Source of the DNA: Humitalea rosea
GTDB lineage: Bacteria; Pseudomonadota; Alphaproteobacteria; Acetobacterales; Acetobacteraceae
NCBI RefSeq assembly: GCF_003253705.1
Contig: NZ_QKYU01000027.1
Coordinates: forward strand, 1-64,000
Reading direction: 5' to 3'
DNA: 64,000 nt
Shown here: piece by piece, positions 34,500 through 43,240 of the stretch
Layout: each line of letters starts with the position of its first letter
Position numbering within the stretch: the stretch's first letter is position 1
Notes under the pieces: generated by a model
Told to the model about the DNA's origin: nothing
Seen by the model: the letters and a program-made list of their open reading frames with translations, nothing else
Databases searched by the model: none
Translations under genes and position numbers: made by a program

Positions 34500-34952
34500 A
34501 TGTGGCCGTTCCGCTCTCGTCCCGCGCCGCTTCAGGCGTTGTCGCTGATCCCGCCCGAGGTGGTGCGGCGCTGGGGGCGATTGCCCGGCGCCAGCATAGC
34601 CGGCAGCCTGCCCGCCGGCCAGTCCGATCCCGCGCTGTTCCAGCCCAACCCCGCCTTCGCGGCGCTGCTGCGGCAGGTGATCCGCGACACCGGCCCGGAC
34701 GATCCGGGGCTACGCGCCGCCGCCGCCGCGCAAGGCACCGGCTGGGTCTATGTCATCGACCTGCGCACGCCGCAGGGCCCACAAGGTCAGGTGCCCTTCA
34801 CCGACATCATCGCCGGCTTCGAGGTCGCCGAGGGCCGCATCCTGCCCGAAGGCTTCTGGGCCAATCCCAACCACAGCGCCTATTCGGCGCAGGGGCTGAC
34901 CCGGCTGGACCCCTACTTCCAGGCCGCGCTGATCGCGGCGCTGGAGGTCTGA
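34500..34952 (+). CDS. Conserved hypothetical protein
   Basis: A 150-residue protein with no recognised domain. It contains LLRQVIRDTGPDDP, GWVYVIDLRTP, VPFTDIIAGFEVAEGRILPEGFWANPNHSAYSAQGL. The length and the regular codon use say it is real. A start at 34500 is preferred over 34476 because GGCGGAGGC lies just upstream. It sits 46 nt after the DUF2336 gene and may be part of that operon; it faces the end of argB. Confidence 0.6.
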   Translation: MWPFRSRPAPLQALSLIPPEVVRRWGRLPGASIAGSLPAGQSDPALFQPNPAFAALLRQVIRDTGPDDPGLRAAAAAQGTGWVYVIDLRTPQGPQGQVPFTDIIAGFEVAEGRILPEGFWANPNHSAYSAQGLTRLDPYFQAALIAALEV

Positions 34953-34961
34953 ACGGGCCGT

Positions 34962-35846
34962 TCAGGGGCGGATCAGCGTGCCCGACCCCTCATCCGTGAA
35001 CAGTTCCGCCAGCACCGCATGCGGCACCCGGCCGTCGAGGATGACGGCGCCCTTCACCCCTTGCTCGATGGCATAGATGCAGGTCTCGACCTTGGGGATC
35101 ATGCCGCCCGAGATCATGCCATTGGCGATGCCGGCCTTCACCTCGGCGACGGTCATCTCCGGGATCAGGTTGCGGTCGGCATCCAGCACGCCGGCGACAT
35201 CGGTCAGCATCAGCATCCGGTCGGCGTTCAGCGCGCCGGCGACGGCGCCGGCCACGGTATCGGCGTTGATGTTCCAGGTCTGGCCGTCCTCGGAGACCCC
35301 GACCGGGGCGATCACCGGGACGATATGCGCGCCGATCAGCAGGTCCAGCACCCTGGTGTCGATCCGTTCCGGCTCGCCGACGAAGCCCAGGTCCAGCAGT
35401 TGCTCGATGTTGCTGCCGGGGTCGCGGATGGTGCGGTTGAGCTTGCGCGCGCGGATCAGCCCGCCATCCTTGCCCGAGATGCCGACGGCGATCGCCCCGG
35501 CCCGGGTGATGGCCTGGGCGACCTGTTTGTTGACCGGCCCGGCCAGCACCATCTCGACCACATCCAGCATGGCGGCGTCGGTGACGCGCAGGCCGTGGAC
35601 GAAGGTGGATTTCACATCCAGCCGCTTCAGCATGGCGTTGATCTGCGGCCCGCCGCCATGGACCACGACGGGCTTGATGCCGACCTGCTCCAGCAGCGCG
35701 ATGTCGCGGCCGAAGCGCAGCGCCGTCTCCTCCTCGCCCATCGCATGCCCGCCGTATTTCACGACGATGATCTTCTCGTCATAGCGCTGGAGAAAGGGCA
35801 GGGCGCCCGAGAGGAGGGCCATGCGGTTGCGCGCGTCGTCGGTCAT
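34962..35846 (-). CDS. argB: Acetylglutamate kinase
   Basis: Second step of arginine synthesis. The 294-residue protein has the amino-acid kinase fold with [24 protein letters not shown], and the nucleotide region [11 protein letters not shown], plus [11 protein letters not shown]. The N-terminal extension is short and normal. ATG at 35846 ([12 protein letters not shown]) is chosen over 35930, where the frame has no homology. In related genomes argB lies right after engB; here 2.1 kb of other genes separate them. Confidence 0.95.
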   Translation of the reverse strand: MTDDARNRMALLSGALPFLQRYDEKIIVVKYGGHAMGEEETALRFGRDIALLEQVGIKPVVVHGGGPQINAMLKRLDVKSTFVHGLRVTDAAMLDVVEMVLAGPVNKQVAQAITRAGAIAVGISGKDGGLIRARKLNRTIRDPGSNIEQLLDLGFVGEPERIDTRVLDLLIGAHIVPVIAPVGVSEDGQTWNINADTVAGAVAGALNADRMLMLTDVAGVLDADRNLIPEMTVAEVKAGIANGMISGGMIPKVETCIYAIEQGVKGAVILDGRVPHAVLAELFTDEGSGTLIRP

Positions 35847-35926
35847 GGCGGCCCTCGGTTCCGCCACCTTGGCGCGGCGTGGTGCGTGTGACGGTTGGGG
35901 GTTTTGCGGCGCCATGGGTGGAAGGG

Positions 35927-36943
35927 TCAAGCCGGGCCGTCCGTGAAGATTTCGGCAAGCCTCCCGCCGGTCCGCGCATCCAGCCGCGCGACGAGATGCT
36001 CGGCCAGCGAGGGCTTGCGATAGACCAGCAGGGCCGCCAGCGCCTGCGCGGCCAGCATGCGGTCATCGGCGTCCTCGCGGAAGAACAGCGCATCGGCCCA
36101 GATCAGCCGGTCCATCGAGGCCCGCCTCGACTCCGGCTGGTAGCTGTAGCGGGCCTGCTCCAGCAGATCGATCAGGATGAAGCCGCGCGCGGCCAGATAC
36201 GCCGCGACCTCGTGGAACAGCGGCTGACCCGCGTAGATCGGCGCGAACTCCACCTCGCAGTGCACGAGGGCGGTGCGGGTGAGGCAGGCCTCGGCGCCCT
36301 TGAGCGCCATCAGCTCCGCACCCTGGATGTCGAGCTTGAGGAAGTCGATCGGCCCCGGCGGCAGCACCTCATCCAGCCGGTGCGTCTCCACCCGCTCGGT
36401 CCGCAGCGTGTGCAGCGTGTGCAGGTGGTTGAACGCGCGGTTCAGCGCCGGGTTGAGCGGGAACAGCGAGGAGGTGGCGTCGTCATTGTTGATGTGCAGC
36501 ACATGCGGCCCGCCATCGCCGATCGCGTAGGGCAGCATCTCCAGCGCGCCACCGGCCTCCGTCGTCACCCGCTCGGCGCGGCGCTCGGACAGCGGCTCAA
36601 AGCCGATGACATGGTGCGGGAGGTCGCGCCGGCGCAGCGGTTCGTACACATGCGCCTCGGCGGCCAGGATCTGGGCGCCGACATCGATGATGGTCAGCGG
36701 GGCCGCGCCGAAGGCCACGGCCAGCCCCGCGATCAGCGCAGGCGAGGCGCGGGGTGCCTCGGGCGGATGGCGGCGGCGGTATTCGTCGCTGGCCTGGATG
36801 GCGGCCAGCACCGCGGTCGGATCGCCGCCGGCCGCGAGCATGCCGGTCCAATGGGCGAGCCCGCCGCCATCCGGCTCCCGCCCCAGCGCCAGGCGGAACA
36901 GGGCGGTGACATAGGCCGCGGCATCCAGGTCCGGCCGGGTCAT
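35927..36943 (-). CDS. DUF4214-FkbM methyltransferase
   Basis: A 338-residue protein of two parts. The N-terminus (about 6-55) fits DUF4214, with [25 protein letters not shown] and ASDEYRRR, an element common in surface and glycosylation proteins. The rest is an FkbM-type SAM methyltransferase, recognised by IDVGAQ, FEPLSER, the DDATSSLF stretch, RLDEVLPP and [19 protein letters not shown]. FkbM enzymes O-methylate sugars or polyketides. It overlaps the upstream deacetylase-like gene (ATGA). Confidence 0.85.
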   Translation of the reverse strand: MTRPDLDAAAYVTALFRLALGREPDGGGLAHWTGMLAAGGDPTAVLAAIQASDEYRRRHPPEAPRASPALIAGLAVAFGAAPLTIIDVGAQILAAEAHVYEPLRRRDLPHHVIGFEPLSERRAERVTTEAGGALEMLPYAIGDGGPHVLHINNDDATSSLFPLNPALNRAFNHLHTLHTLRTERVETHRLDEVLPPGPIDFLKLDIQGAELMALKGAEACLTRTALVHCEVEFAPIYAGQPLFHEVAAYLAARGFILIDLLEQARYSYQPESRRASMDRLIWADALFFREDADDRMLAAQALAALLVYRKPSLAEHLVARLDARTGGRLAEIFTDGPA

Positions 36944-37848
36944 GCGGCCGGGTGGGTTTGGGCCCAATGGCGCGCGATGGCGCTGCGCGGCGCGATCCAG
37001 ACCTCGGAGCGGCGCTTGGCGATGTGATCCAACAGCCGCACCAGCCCCATGGCCCGCGCCGGCTGGCCGATCATCCGCATATGCAGCCCGATGTTCATCA
37101 TCTTCGGCTGCCCGGCCCGGCCTTCCGCCAGCAGCAGGTCGAAGGCGTCGCGCATATAGGCGAACCAGAGGTCGCTGGTGCCGGCGGTGCTCATCATCTT
37201 GGTGTCGTTGGTGGTCAGCGAATAGGGCACCACCAGATGCGGCGTCTCCCCGACCCGGGTCCAGAACGGCAGGTCGTCGGCATAGGAATCGCTGTCATAG
37301 GCAAACCCGCCATGCTCGACGAGCAGCCGTCGGGTGTTCTCCGAGGGCGAATAGCGGCAGTACCAGCCCACGGGCGGGGCGCCGGTGGTGGCGATCAGGC
37401 TGGTCACCGCCATGGCGATACGGTCGCGTTCCTGCGCCTCGGTCAGCGCAAAATGATTCTCCCAGCGCCAGCCGTGGCAGCAGATGTCGAGCCCGCCGGT
37501 GCGGATCGCCTCGGCCGCGGCCGGGTTGCGTTCCAGCGCCAGGGCGCAGGCGAAGATGGTCGGCGCCATGCCATGGTCGGCGAAGATCCGCAGCAGGCGC
37601 CAGAAGCCGGCGCGGGCGCCGTATTCGAACATGCTCTCCGCCGCCAGGTCCCGCCCCTGCACGCCGCGCCCGCCGGCGGCATCGGAGACGCCGGTCTCGG
37701 TCGCGGCATCGCCATCACCGATGGAGGGCTCGGAGCCTTCCTCGTAGTTGATGACGAAGTTCACGGCGAGCTTGGCCCCACCCGGCCAGTGCGGATCGGG
37801 TGGGTTGGCGCCGTAGCCGATGAAGTCGCGCTGCACGCTATAGGTCAT
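36940..37848 (-). CDS. PuuE-type allantoinase/polysaccharide deacetylase family protein
   Basis: A 302-residue NodB-fold protein of the PuuE group. Its start RDFIGYGANPPDPHWPGGAKLAVNFVINYEEGSE fits, with the NYEEG stretch in place of the canonical TFDDG, as expected for PuuE (cofactor-free). HGWRWENHFALT, WYCRYSPSENTRRLL, and YDSDSYADDLPFW also match. PuuE hydrolyses allantoin; with no other purine gene close by, a glycan role, together with FkbM, is as likely. The start overlaps the stop of the SDR remnant by one base. Confidence 0.8.
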   Translation of the reverse strand: MTYSVQRDFIGYGANPPDPHWPGGAKLAVNFVINYEEGSEPSIGDGDAATETGVSDAAGGRGVQGRDLAAESMFEYGARAGFWRLLRIFADHGMAPTIFACALALERNPAAAEAIRTGGLDICCHGWRWENHFALTEAQERDRIAMAVTSLIATTGAPPVGWYCRYSPSENTRRLLVEHGGFAYDSDSYADDLPFWTRVGETPHLVVPYSLTTNDTKMMSTAGTSDLWFAYMRDAFDLLLAEGRAGQPKMMNIGLHMRMIGQPARAMGLVRLLDHIAKRRSEVWIAPRSAIARHWAQTHPAA

Positions 37849-38029
37849 CAGAACGCCATCCATCCGCCATCGACCATCAGATTATGGCCCGTGACATGGG
37901 CCGCGTCATCCGAGGCGAGGAACAGCACCCAAGCAGCCCCTTGCCGAGGCCGATGGCGGCATCCTTCACCGGGATATCGAGCCTTCCGTGGCGGGCGATG
38001 GTGGCGGCGACCCTGTCCCGCAGCCGCAT
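37848..38029 (-). pseudogene. Remnant of a short-chain dehydrogenase gene
   Basis: Minus-strand pieces of an SDR remain. One frame starts with ATG at 38029 and reads RVAATIARHGRLDI, the middle of the family (GRLDILVNNA). Then VKDAAIGLGKG follows, where large internal parts are missing. A second frame ends VLFLASDDAAHVTGHNLMVDGGWMAF just before the stop, the standard SDR C-terminus. The two parts are out of frame (182 nt), and most of the coding sequence has gone. It sits between engB and the PuuE-like gene. Confidence 0.75.
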
Positions 38030-38030
38030 G

Positions 38031-38969
38031 CTATTCGGCGAGGCTGGCCAGCTCCGCCCGCAGCTCCGGGATGCCGAGGCCGGTCTGGCTGCTGGTGGTG
38101 ATGATCGAGGGCAGGGCCGCGGCGCGCAGCTTCACGAGGCCGGCGATCTCGCGCTGCTTCTTCTCAAGCTTCGCGGCGGTCACGTCATCGGCCTTGGTCA
38201 GCACGATCTGGTAGGCGACGGCGGCCTGGGACAGCAGATCCATGACCGCGAAATCGACGGCCTTGGTCTCGATGCGGGCATCGATCAGCAGGATCAGCCG
38301 CTTCAAGGTCGGCCGTCCGCGCAAAAAATCGAACATGAGCCCCTGCCAGTCTTCCTTCACCGATTTGGCGGCCTCGGCATAGCCATAGCCCGGCATGTCC
38401 ACGAGGGTGAGCCGCCCGTCCGACAGGTCGAAGAAGTTGAGCTGCTTGGTGCGGCCGGGGGTGTTGGAGACGCGGGCCAGCGCATTCTGCCCGGCCAGCG
38501 CATTGATCAGCGAGGATTTGCCGACATTGGAGCGGCCGCAGAAGGCGACCTCCGGCCCCTTGGGCTCGGGCAGCTGGTCGATCCGCTGGGCGGCGAAGAA
38601 GAAGGTGCAGGGCCGCGCGAACAGCAGCCGCCCTTCCTCCAGCCAGGCGTCGCGGTCCTCGGTCGGGCCGGCGGCGACGGGATCGGCGGGCGGGACCGGC
38701 GCGGGCAGCTTCGGCTTCTCGGGCTTGGGCTCCGGCCGTGGGGTCATCCAGGCCGGGCGGGTGCCGAAGGCGCCCTTGGTGTGGCGGAACTCGCGCGGCT
38801 CGGGCGGCTCCTGCGGCACCGCGAGCTTGGTCGCCCGCGTCCGCAGCACATTGGCGGGCTTGGGGGCCTTGGGGCCGGCGGGTGCGCCGCTCTTGGCCGC
38901 GGAGGACGGGCGGGTGGAGGCACGCCCCCCCCCGGCCCGATAGCCGCCAACGACCGGGCGCTTGCCCAT
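38031..38969 (-). CDS. engB: Ribosome biogenesis GTPase EngB/YihA
   Basis: Essential GTPase of 50S subunit assembly. G1 is GRSNVGKSS, G2 SNTPGRTKQ, G3 DMPGYG, G4 TKADD and G5 TSSQTGLG. The first 100 or so residues are an extra Pro/Ala/Lys-rich, probably disordered N-terminal extension absent from most members; total 312 residues compared with about 200. Starts one base inside the yidC stop (TGATG). Confidence 0.94.
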   Translation of the reverse strand: MGKRPVVGGYRAGGGRASTRPSSAAKSGAPAGPKAPKPANVLRTRATKLAVPQEPPEPREFRHTKGAFGTRPAWMTPRPEPKPEKPKLPAPVPPADPVAAGPTEDRDAWLEEGRLLFARPCTFFFAAQRIDQLPEPKGPEVAFCGRSNVGKSSLINALAGQNALARVSNTPGRTKQLNFFDLSDGRLTLVDMPGYGYAEAAKSVKEDWQGLMFDFLRGRPTLKRLILLIDARIETKAVDFAVMDLLSQAAVAYQIVLTKADDVTAAKLEKKQREIAGLVKLRAAALPSIITTSSQTGLGIPELRAELASLAE

Positions 38970-40753
38970 CAGCGCTTGCCCCGGATCAGCGCGCGTTCCT
39001 CGCGCTTCTTCGCGCGCTCACCCCGCATGATGTAATACTGCTGGCTGATGGAAAGCAGATTGTTCCAGGACCAGTAGATCACGAGCCCGGCCGGGAAGCT
39101 GGCCAGCATGAAGGTGAAGATCAGCGGCATGAAGGCAAAGACCTTCGCCTGGACCGGATCGGGCGGCGCCGGGTTCAGCTTGAACTGCAGGAACATGGTG
39201 ATGCCCATCACGATGGCCCAGGCCGGCAGGTGCAGGAAGCTCGGCGCATCCCAGGGGATCAGCCCGAACGCCGTGAACAGATTGGTCGGGTCGGGCGAGG
39301 ACAGATCGTGGATCCAGCCGAAGAACGGCTGATGCCGCATCTCGATGGTCACGAACAGCACCTTGTAGAGCGAGAAGAACACCGGGATCTGGATCAGGAT
39401 CGGCAGGCAGCCCGAGGCCGGGTTGATCTTCTCGGTCTTGTAGAGCTGCATCATCGCCTTTTGCATGGCGCCCGGATCGTCCTTGTGACGCTCCTTCAGC
39501 TCCGTCATCTTCGGCCCGAGCAGCTTCATCTTGCTCATGGACTTGTAGGACTTGTTGGCCAGCGGGAAGAACGCCAGCTTGAACAGGAAGGTCATGATCA
39601 GGATCGACACGCCGAAGTTGCCGACGACGCCGAATATCCAGTCGAGCAGATAGAAGAACGGCTTAGTCATGAAGTAGAACCAGCCGAAGTCGATCGCCTT
39701 GTCGAAATCGATGACGTTCAGCGTCTCGCGGTAGCTGTCCAGCAGCCGCACTTCCTTGGCGCCCGCGAACAGCCGGGTCGCCTGCCTCCCGGTCTCGCCC
39801 GCTGCCACGGTGATCGGGGCGGGGGTCGCGATATCGACCTGCCAGCGGTCGTTGGCGGGGGTGTTGCCGCCCTCGGCGACGTGGCGATAGGCGAAGTGGG
39901 TGGAGGCGGTCTGGTCGGCCGGCATCAGGGCGGCCAGCCAGTACTTGTCGGTGAAGCCGGCCCAGCCGCCCGGGCTGTCCTGCTCCATCGCGGTGCCGCT
40001 GCGCTTCTCGGCCTCGGATTTCGCGTTGGAATAGCTGGTCTCGGTCAGGCGCTCGCCGATCACGCCGACGAAGCCCTCATGCAGGATGTAGAAGCCTGCG
40101 AGATGCGGCGTCCGCTCGCGCCGCACCCGGGCCCAGGGCAGCACGGAAATCGGCGCGTCGGTGCGGTTCACGATGCGCTGGTCGGCGGTGAACATGTAGT
40201 TGGCGTCGAGCGAGAGGCCGATCTCATAGGTCACGCCGGCGCCATTGTCCCAGGACAGCGTCACCGGGTTGCTGGGCGAAAGCGTGCCTGCCGTGGCGGC
40301 CCAGTCGGTATCCGGCGCCGGGACGGCGGTATGGCCATCGGCCGCGGTCCAGCCCCATTGGGCGAAATACGGGTTGGCATCGTCGCGGTCGGCGAACATG
40401 CGGACCAGCGGGCTGTTGGGCTCGGTCGTCTCGCGGTAGCCGCGCAGGACCAGATCGTCCAGCCGCGCGCCGCGCAGGTTCACGCTGCCGAACAGGCGCG
40501 GGCTGTCCACCACCACGCGGGCGGCGGCGGGCGCCGCGGGGGCGGCACTGGCCATGGCCGGCGCCCGGGTGGCGGCGCCCCCCGGCAGCGGCACGGCCGA
40601 AAGCGGTGCCGGGGTCGCGGGCACGGCCTGCTGGGCGGTCTCCTGCGGCAGGCGCGGCAGCGGCGTCTCGCGGGTCGCGCGATTGTAGACGTCGAAGAGC
40701 AGCAGGATCCCGATCGAGAGCGCGATCGCGGCAAGCAGGCGCTTATTGTCCAT
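38969..40753 (-). CDS. yidC: Membrane protein insertase YidC
   Basis: Inserts proteins into the inner membrane, alone or with SecYEG. The 594-residue protein has TM1 at about 5-22, a Pro/Ala linker, a large periplasmic beta domain (about 85-340) and the conserved insertase core (about 355-575) with LLDWIFGVVGNFGVSILIMTFLFKLAFFPLANKSYKSMSKMK and GCLPILIQIPVFFSLYKVLF. Full length. Fits the rpmH-rnpA-yidD-yidC-engB block. Confidence 0.96.
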   Translation of the reverse strand: MDNKRLLAAIALSIGILLLFDVYNRATRETPLPRLPQETAQQAVPATPAPLSAVPLPGGAATRAPAMASAAPAAPAAARVVVDSPRLFGSVNLRGARLDDLVLRGYRETTEPNSPLVRMFADRDDANPYFAQWGWTAADGHTAVPAPDTDWAATAGTLSPSNPVTLSWDNGAGVTYEIGLSLDANYMFTADQRIVNRTDAPISVLPWARVRRERTPHLAGFYILHEGFVGVIGERLTETSYSNAKSEAEKRSGTAMEQDSPGGWAGFTDKYWLAALMPADQTASTHFAYRHVAEGGNTPANDRWQVDIATPAPITVAAGETGRQATRLFAGAKEVRLLDSYRETLNVIDFDKAIDFGWFYFMTKPFFYLLDWIFGVVGNFGVSILIMTFLFKLAFFPLANKSYKSMSKMKLLGPKMTELKERHKDDPGAMQKAMMQLYKTEKINPASGCLPILIQIPVFFSLYKVLFVTIEMRHQPFFGWIHDLSSPDPTNLFTAFGLIPWDAPSFLHLPAWAIVMGITMFLQFKLNPAPPDPVQAKVFAFMPLIFTFMLASFPAGLVIYWSWNNLLSISQQYYIMRGERAKKREERALIRGKR

Positions 40754-40783
40754 CGTGATCTCGGCTGGCGGGGCGGTCTGCGC

Positions 40784-41050
40784 TCAGAGGGCGCGCGGAT
40801 CGTCGCAGGTGAAGGCAGGGGTGAAGCGGGCGGGCGGCACGGGGTCGTGGCCGCCCATGTGCCAGGGGTTGCAGCGGCAGATGCGCCCGGCTGCAAGCCA
40901 GCCGCCGCGGATCGCGCCATGGCGGGCGATGGCCTGCATCGCATAGTCGCTGCAATGGGGCTCGAAACGGCAATGCGGCCCGAGGAAGGGGCGGAGGGTC
41001 CAGCGGTACAGGACAACCGCGGCGCGCAGCAGATGCGCCGCGGGGCTCAT
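40784..41050 (-). CDS. yidD: Membrane protein insertion efficiency factor YidD
   Basis: An 88-residue amphipathic protein with the family motif: RWTLRPFLGPHCRFEPHCSDYAMQAIARHG, containing conserved Cys and a YidD pattern, then GGWLAAGRICRCNPW. It supports YidC insertion at the inner face of the membrane. It overlaps rnpA by 4 nt. Confidence 0.94.
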   Translation of the reverse strand: MSPAAHLLRAAVVLYRWTLRPFLGPHCRFEPHCSDYAMQAIARHGAIRGGWLAAGRICRCNPWHMGGHDPVPPARFTPAFTCDDPRAL

Positions 41051-41421
41051 CCGGCCGGGCTTTCGGCAGCACGGGTCCCGGCAATCGGAACACCGAGCTT
41101 GCCGAGCGCCGAACGCAGATCACCGAGCAGAGCCGCGAAGTTGCGGCGCGGGGTCGCGTCGCGGCCGATCACGACAAGATCCCAGCCCTGTGGGGCCGGG
41201 CCGTCGAAGACGATCCGCGCCGCTTCCCGCAGCCGGCGCTTGGCGCGGTTGCGGACGACCGAATTGCCGACCTTCTTGGTCACGGTAAAACCAACGCGCA
41301 AAGGCTGGCCCGGGGCGGGCAGGGCCTGGAGCACCAACCCGTCCCGGCCAGCGCGTTTGCCACGGCTGGCGACGCGCAAAAACTCGCGCCGTCGCTTGAG
41401 GCGCGGGGGATGGGCCGGCAT
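41047..41421 (-). CDS. rnpA: Ribonuclease P protein component
   Basis: Protein subunit of RNase P, which trims tRNA 5' ends. The 124-residue product carries the family signature RVGFTVTKKVGNSVVRNRAKRRLRE and a normal N-terminus (LKRRREFLRVASRGKRAGRDGLV). The ATG at 41421 is preferred to a long open stretch upstream that crosses rpmH. It starts 26 nt after rpmH, the usual order. Confidence 0.95.
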   Translation of the reverse strand: MPAHPPRLKRRREFLRVASRGKRAGRDGLVLQALPAPGQPLRVGFTVTKKVGNSVVRNRAKRRLREAARIVFDGPAPQGWDLVVIGRDATPRRNFAALLGDLRSALGKLGVPIAGTRAAESPAG

Positions 41422-41447
41422 GGCACTATCGCCCGCGGCCGATGGCC

Positions 41448-41582
41448 CTAGGCCGTGAGCTTCTTGCGGCCCTTGGAGCGGCGGTTCGCAACGATGTTGC
41501 GCCCACCGACGGTCTCCATGCGGCTGCGAAACCCGTGGCGGCGCTTCCGCACGAGCTTGGAGGGCTGGTAGGTCCGCTTCAC
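41448..41582 (-). CDS. rpmH: 50S ribosomal protein L34
   Basis: A 44-residue ribosomal protein, found by reading the gap upstream of rnpA. It begins [18 protein letters not shown] and ends [10 protein letters not shown], the well-known L34 sequence. The start codon is GTG at 41582 with AGGAG 8-12 nt upstream; the stop is TAG at 41450-41448. Confidence 0.96.
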   Translation of the reverse strand: MKRTYQPSKLVRKRRHGFRSRMETVGGRNIVANRRSKGRKKLTA

Positions 41583-41772
41583 GACGCAACTCCTGAAAAA
41601 AGCGCCGGACCCTGCCGGCGCGCGATAGAAGGCCCTGATGTCGCCATCGGAGCGTGAGGTCGCCCGTATAGGTAAGGGTGGGGCGTGGCGTCAACCGCCG
41701 TTACCGTGCGGCCCGCCGTGCCGAAGCCCTCATGGACTGCTATGCCACGGCCGACCACCCGGCGGAGACCCC

Positions 41773-43200
41773 ATGGACAGATACGATATTGCCATCATCG
41801 GCGCCGGTGCGGCCGGGTTGTCGGTGGCCGCGATCGGGGCGGCGTTCGGGCTCAAGGTGGTGCTGATCGAGCGGGGCGCCATGGGGGGCGACTGCCTGAA
41901 TTACGGCTGCGTGCCGTCCAAGGCCATGCTGGCGGCGGGCCATGCGGCGGCGGCGGCGCGCGATGCCGGGCGCTTCGGCGTGCGAACCGGGCCGGTCACG
42001 GTGGATTGGGCGGCGATGCGCGCGCATGTCCGTGGCGCCATCGCCGCCATCGCGCCGAATGATTCCATCGCCCGGTTCCAGGGCATGGGCGTGGAGGTCA
42101 TCCAGGCCGCCGCGCATTTCACCGCCCCCGATGAGATCGAGGCCGGCACCCGCCGCCTCCGATTCCGCCGCTGCGTCATCGCCGCCGGCAGTGCCGCGGT
42201 GGTGCCGGACCTCCCCGGCCTCTCGGGCCTGCCCTTCCTGACCAATGAGACGCTGTTCGAGCTGGAGTCGCCACCCGAGCATCTGCTGATCCTCGGCGGC
42301 GGGCCGATCGGGATCGAGATGGCCCAGGCCCATGCCCGCCTCGGCTGCGCCGTCACCGTGATCGAGGCGGCCGAAAGCATCATGGGCCGCGAGGACCCCG
42401 AGGCGGTGGCCGCCCTGCGCACCGCGTTGGCACGGGACGGCGTCGCCTTCATCGAGGGCGTGGCCGCGACGGGGGCCGAGCCGGATGGGGAAGGGGTGGC
42501 GCTGCTGCTGGCCGATGGCAGCCGCATCGCGGGCAGCCATCTGCTGCTGGCCCTCGGCCGCGCGCCGCGCCTCGCGGGGCTGGACCTGCCGGCCGCCGGG
42601 GTGGAGGCCAGCAAGCGCGGCGTCGCCGTGGGCCGGGACCTGCGCAGCCGCTCCAACCGCCGCATCTGGGCAAGTGGCGACATCGCCGACCCGGCCGGGA
42701 TCGGCCCGCGCGCCTTCACCCATGTCGCGAGCCAGCATGCCGGGATCATCGTGCAGTCGATGTTCTTCCGCCTGCCGGCAAGGCTCTCCTATGCCGCTTT
42801 GCCGCGCGTCACCTACTGCGACCCGGAGCTGGCCCAGATCGGCCTCACCGAGGCCGAGGCCCGCGCGGAGGGGCGTTGCGCCGAGGTGCTGCGCTGGCCG
42901 CTCGGCGAGAACGACCGCGCGGTGGCCGAGGGCATCGAGGCGGGGATCGTGAAGCTGGTGGTCGATGCCCGCGCCAGGCTGGTCGGCGCCACCGTGCTCG
43001 CCCCCCGCGCCGGCGATTGGGCCGGAATCTTCGGGCTGATGATCGCGCGTGGCCATAAACTCTCGGCGCTGGCCCAGCTTGTGCTGCCCTATCCGAGCCT
43101 GCCCGAGGCCGCCAAGCGCGCGGCGGGCGAGTATTACGGCCCCCGCCTGCTGCGCCCGGCGATCAAGCGCCTCGTGGCGTGGTTGATGCGCCTGCCGTGA
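41773..43200 (+). CDS. Pyridine nucleotide-disulfide oxidoreductase-like flavoprotein
   Basis: A 475-residue class I flavoprotein disulfide reductase homologue. The FAD motif is IIGAGAAGLSVAA, the redox motif is GGDCLNYGCVPSKA, and the NAD motif is LILGGGPIGIEMA; the second FAD site is IWASGDIAD. The C-terminal active-site HPT-x-x-E motif (catalytic His in lipoamide dehydrogenase and mercuric reductase) reads YPSLPE, so the His is Tyr. No C-terminal CC is present, so it is not a mercuric reductase. Substrate unknown. ATG at 41773 has GGCGGAGA upstream. Confidence 0.85.
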   Translation: MDRYDIAIIGAGAAGLSVAAIGAAFGLKVVLIERGAMGGDCLNYGCVPSKAMLAAGHAAAAARDAGRFGVRTGPVTVDWAAMRAHVRGAIAAIAPNDSIARFQGMGVEVIQAAAHFTAPDEIEAGTRRLRFRRCVIAAGSAAVVPDLPGLSGLPFLTNETLFELESPPEHLLILGGGPIGIEMAQAHARLGCAVTVIEAAESIMGREDPEAVAALRTALARDGVAFIEGVAATGAEPDGEGVALLLADGSRIAGSHLLLALGRAPRLAGLDLPAAGVEASKRGVAVGRDLRSRSNRRIWASGDIADPAGIGPRAFTHVASQHAGIIVQSMFFRLPARLSYAALPRVTYCDPELAQIGLTEAEARAEGRCAEVLRWPLGENDRAVAEGIEAGIVKLVVDARARLVGATVLAPRAGDWAGIFGLMIARGHKLSALAQLVLPYPSLPEAAKRAAGEYYGPRLLRPAIKRLVAWLMRLP

Positions 43201-43240
43201 CGGGACTACCAACACGCTATCCCTCCCGGAGAACACCCCC

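Noticed and set aside
38738-41458. Long plus-strand open frame (over 900 codons) opposite yidC and engB
   Set aside because: Antisense shadow of conserved genes, with composition typical of such shadows.
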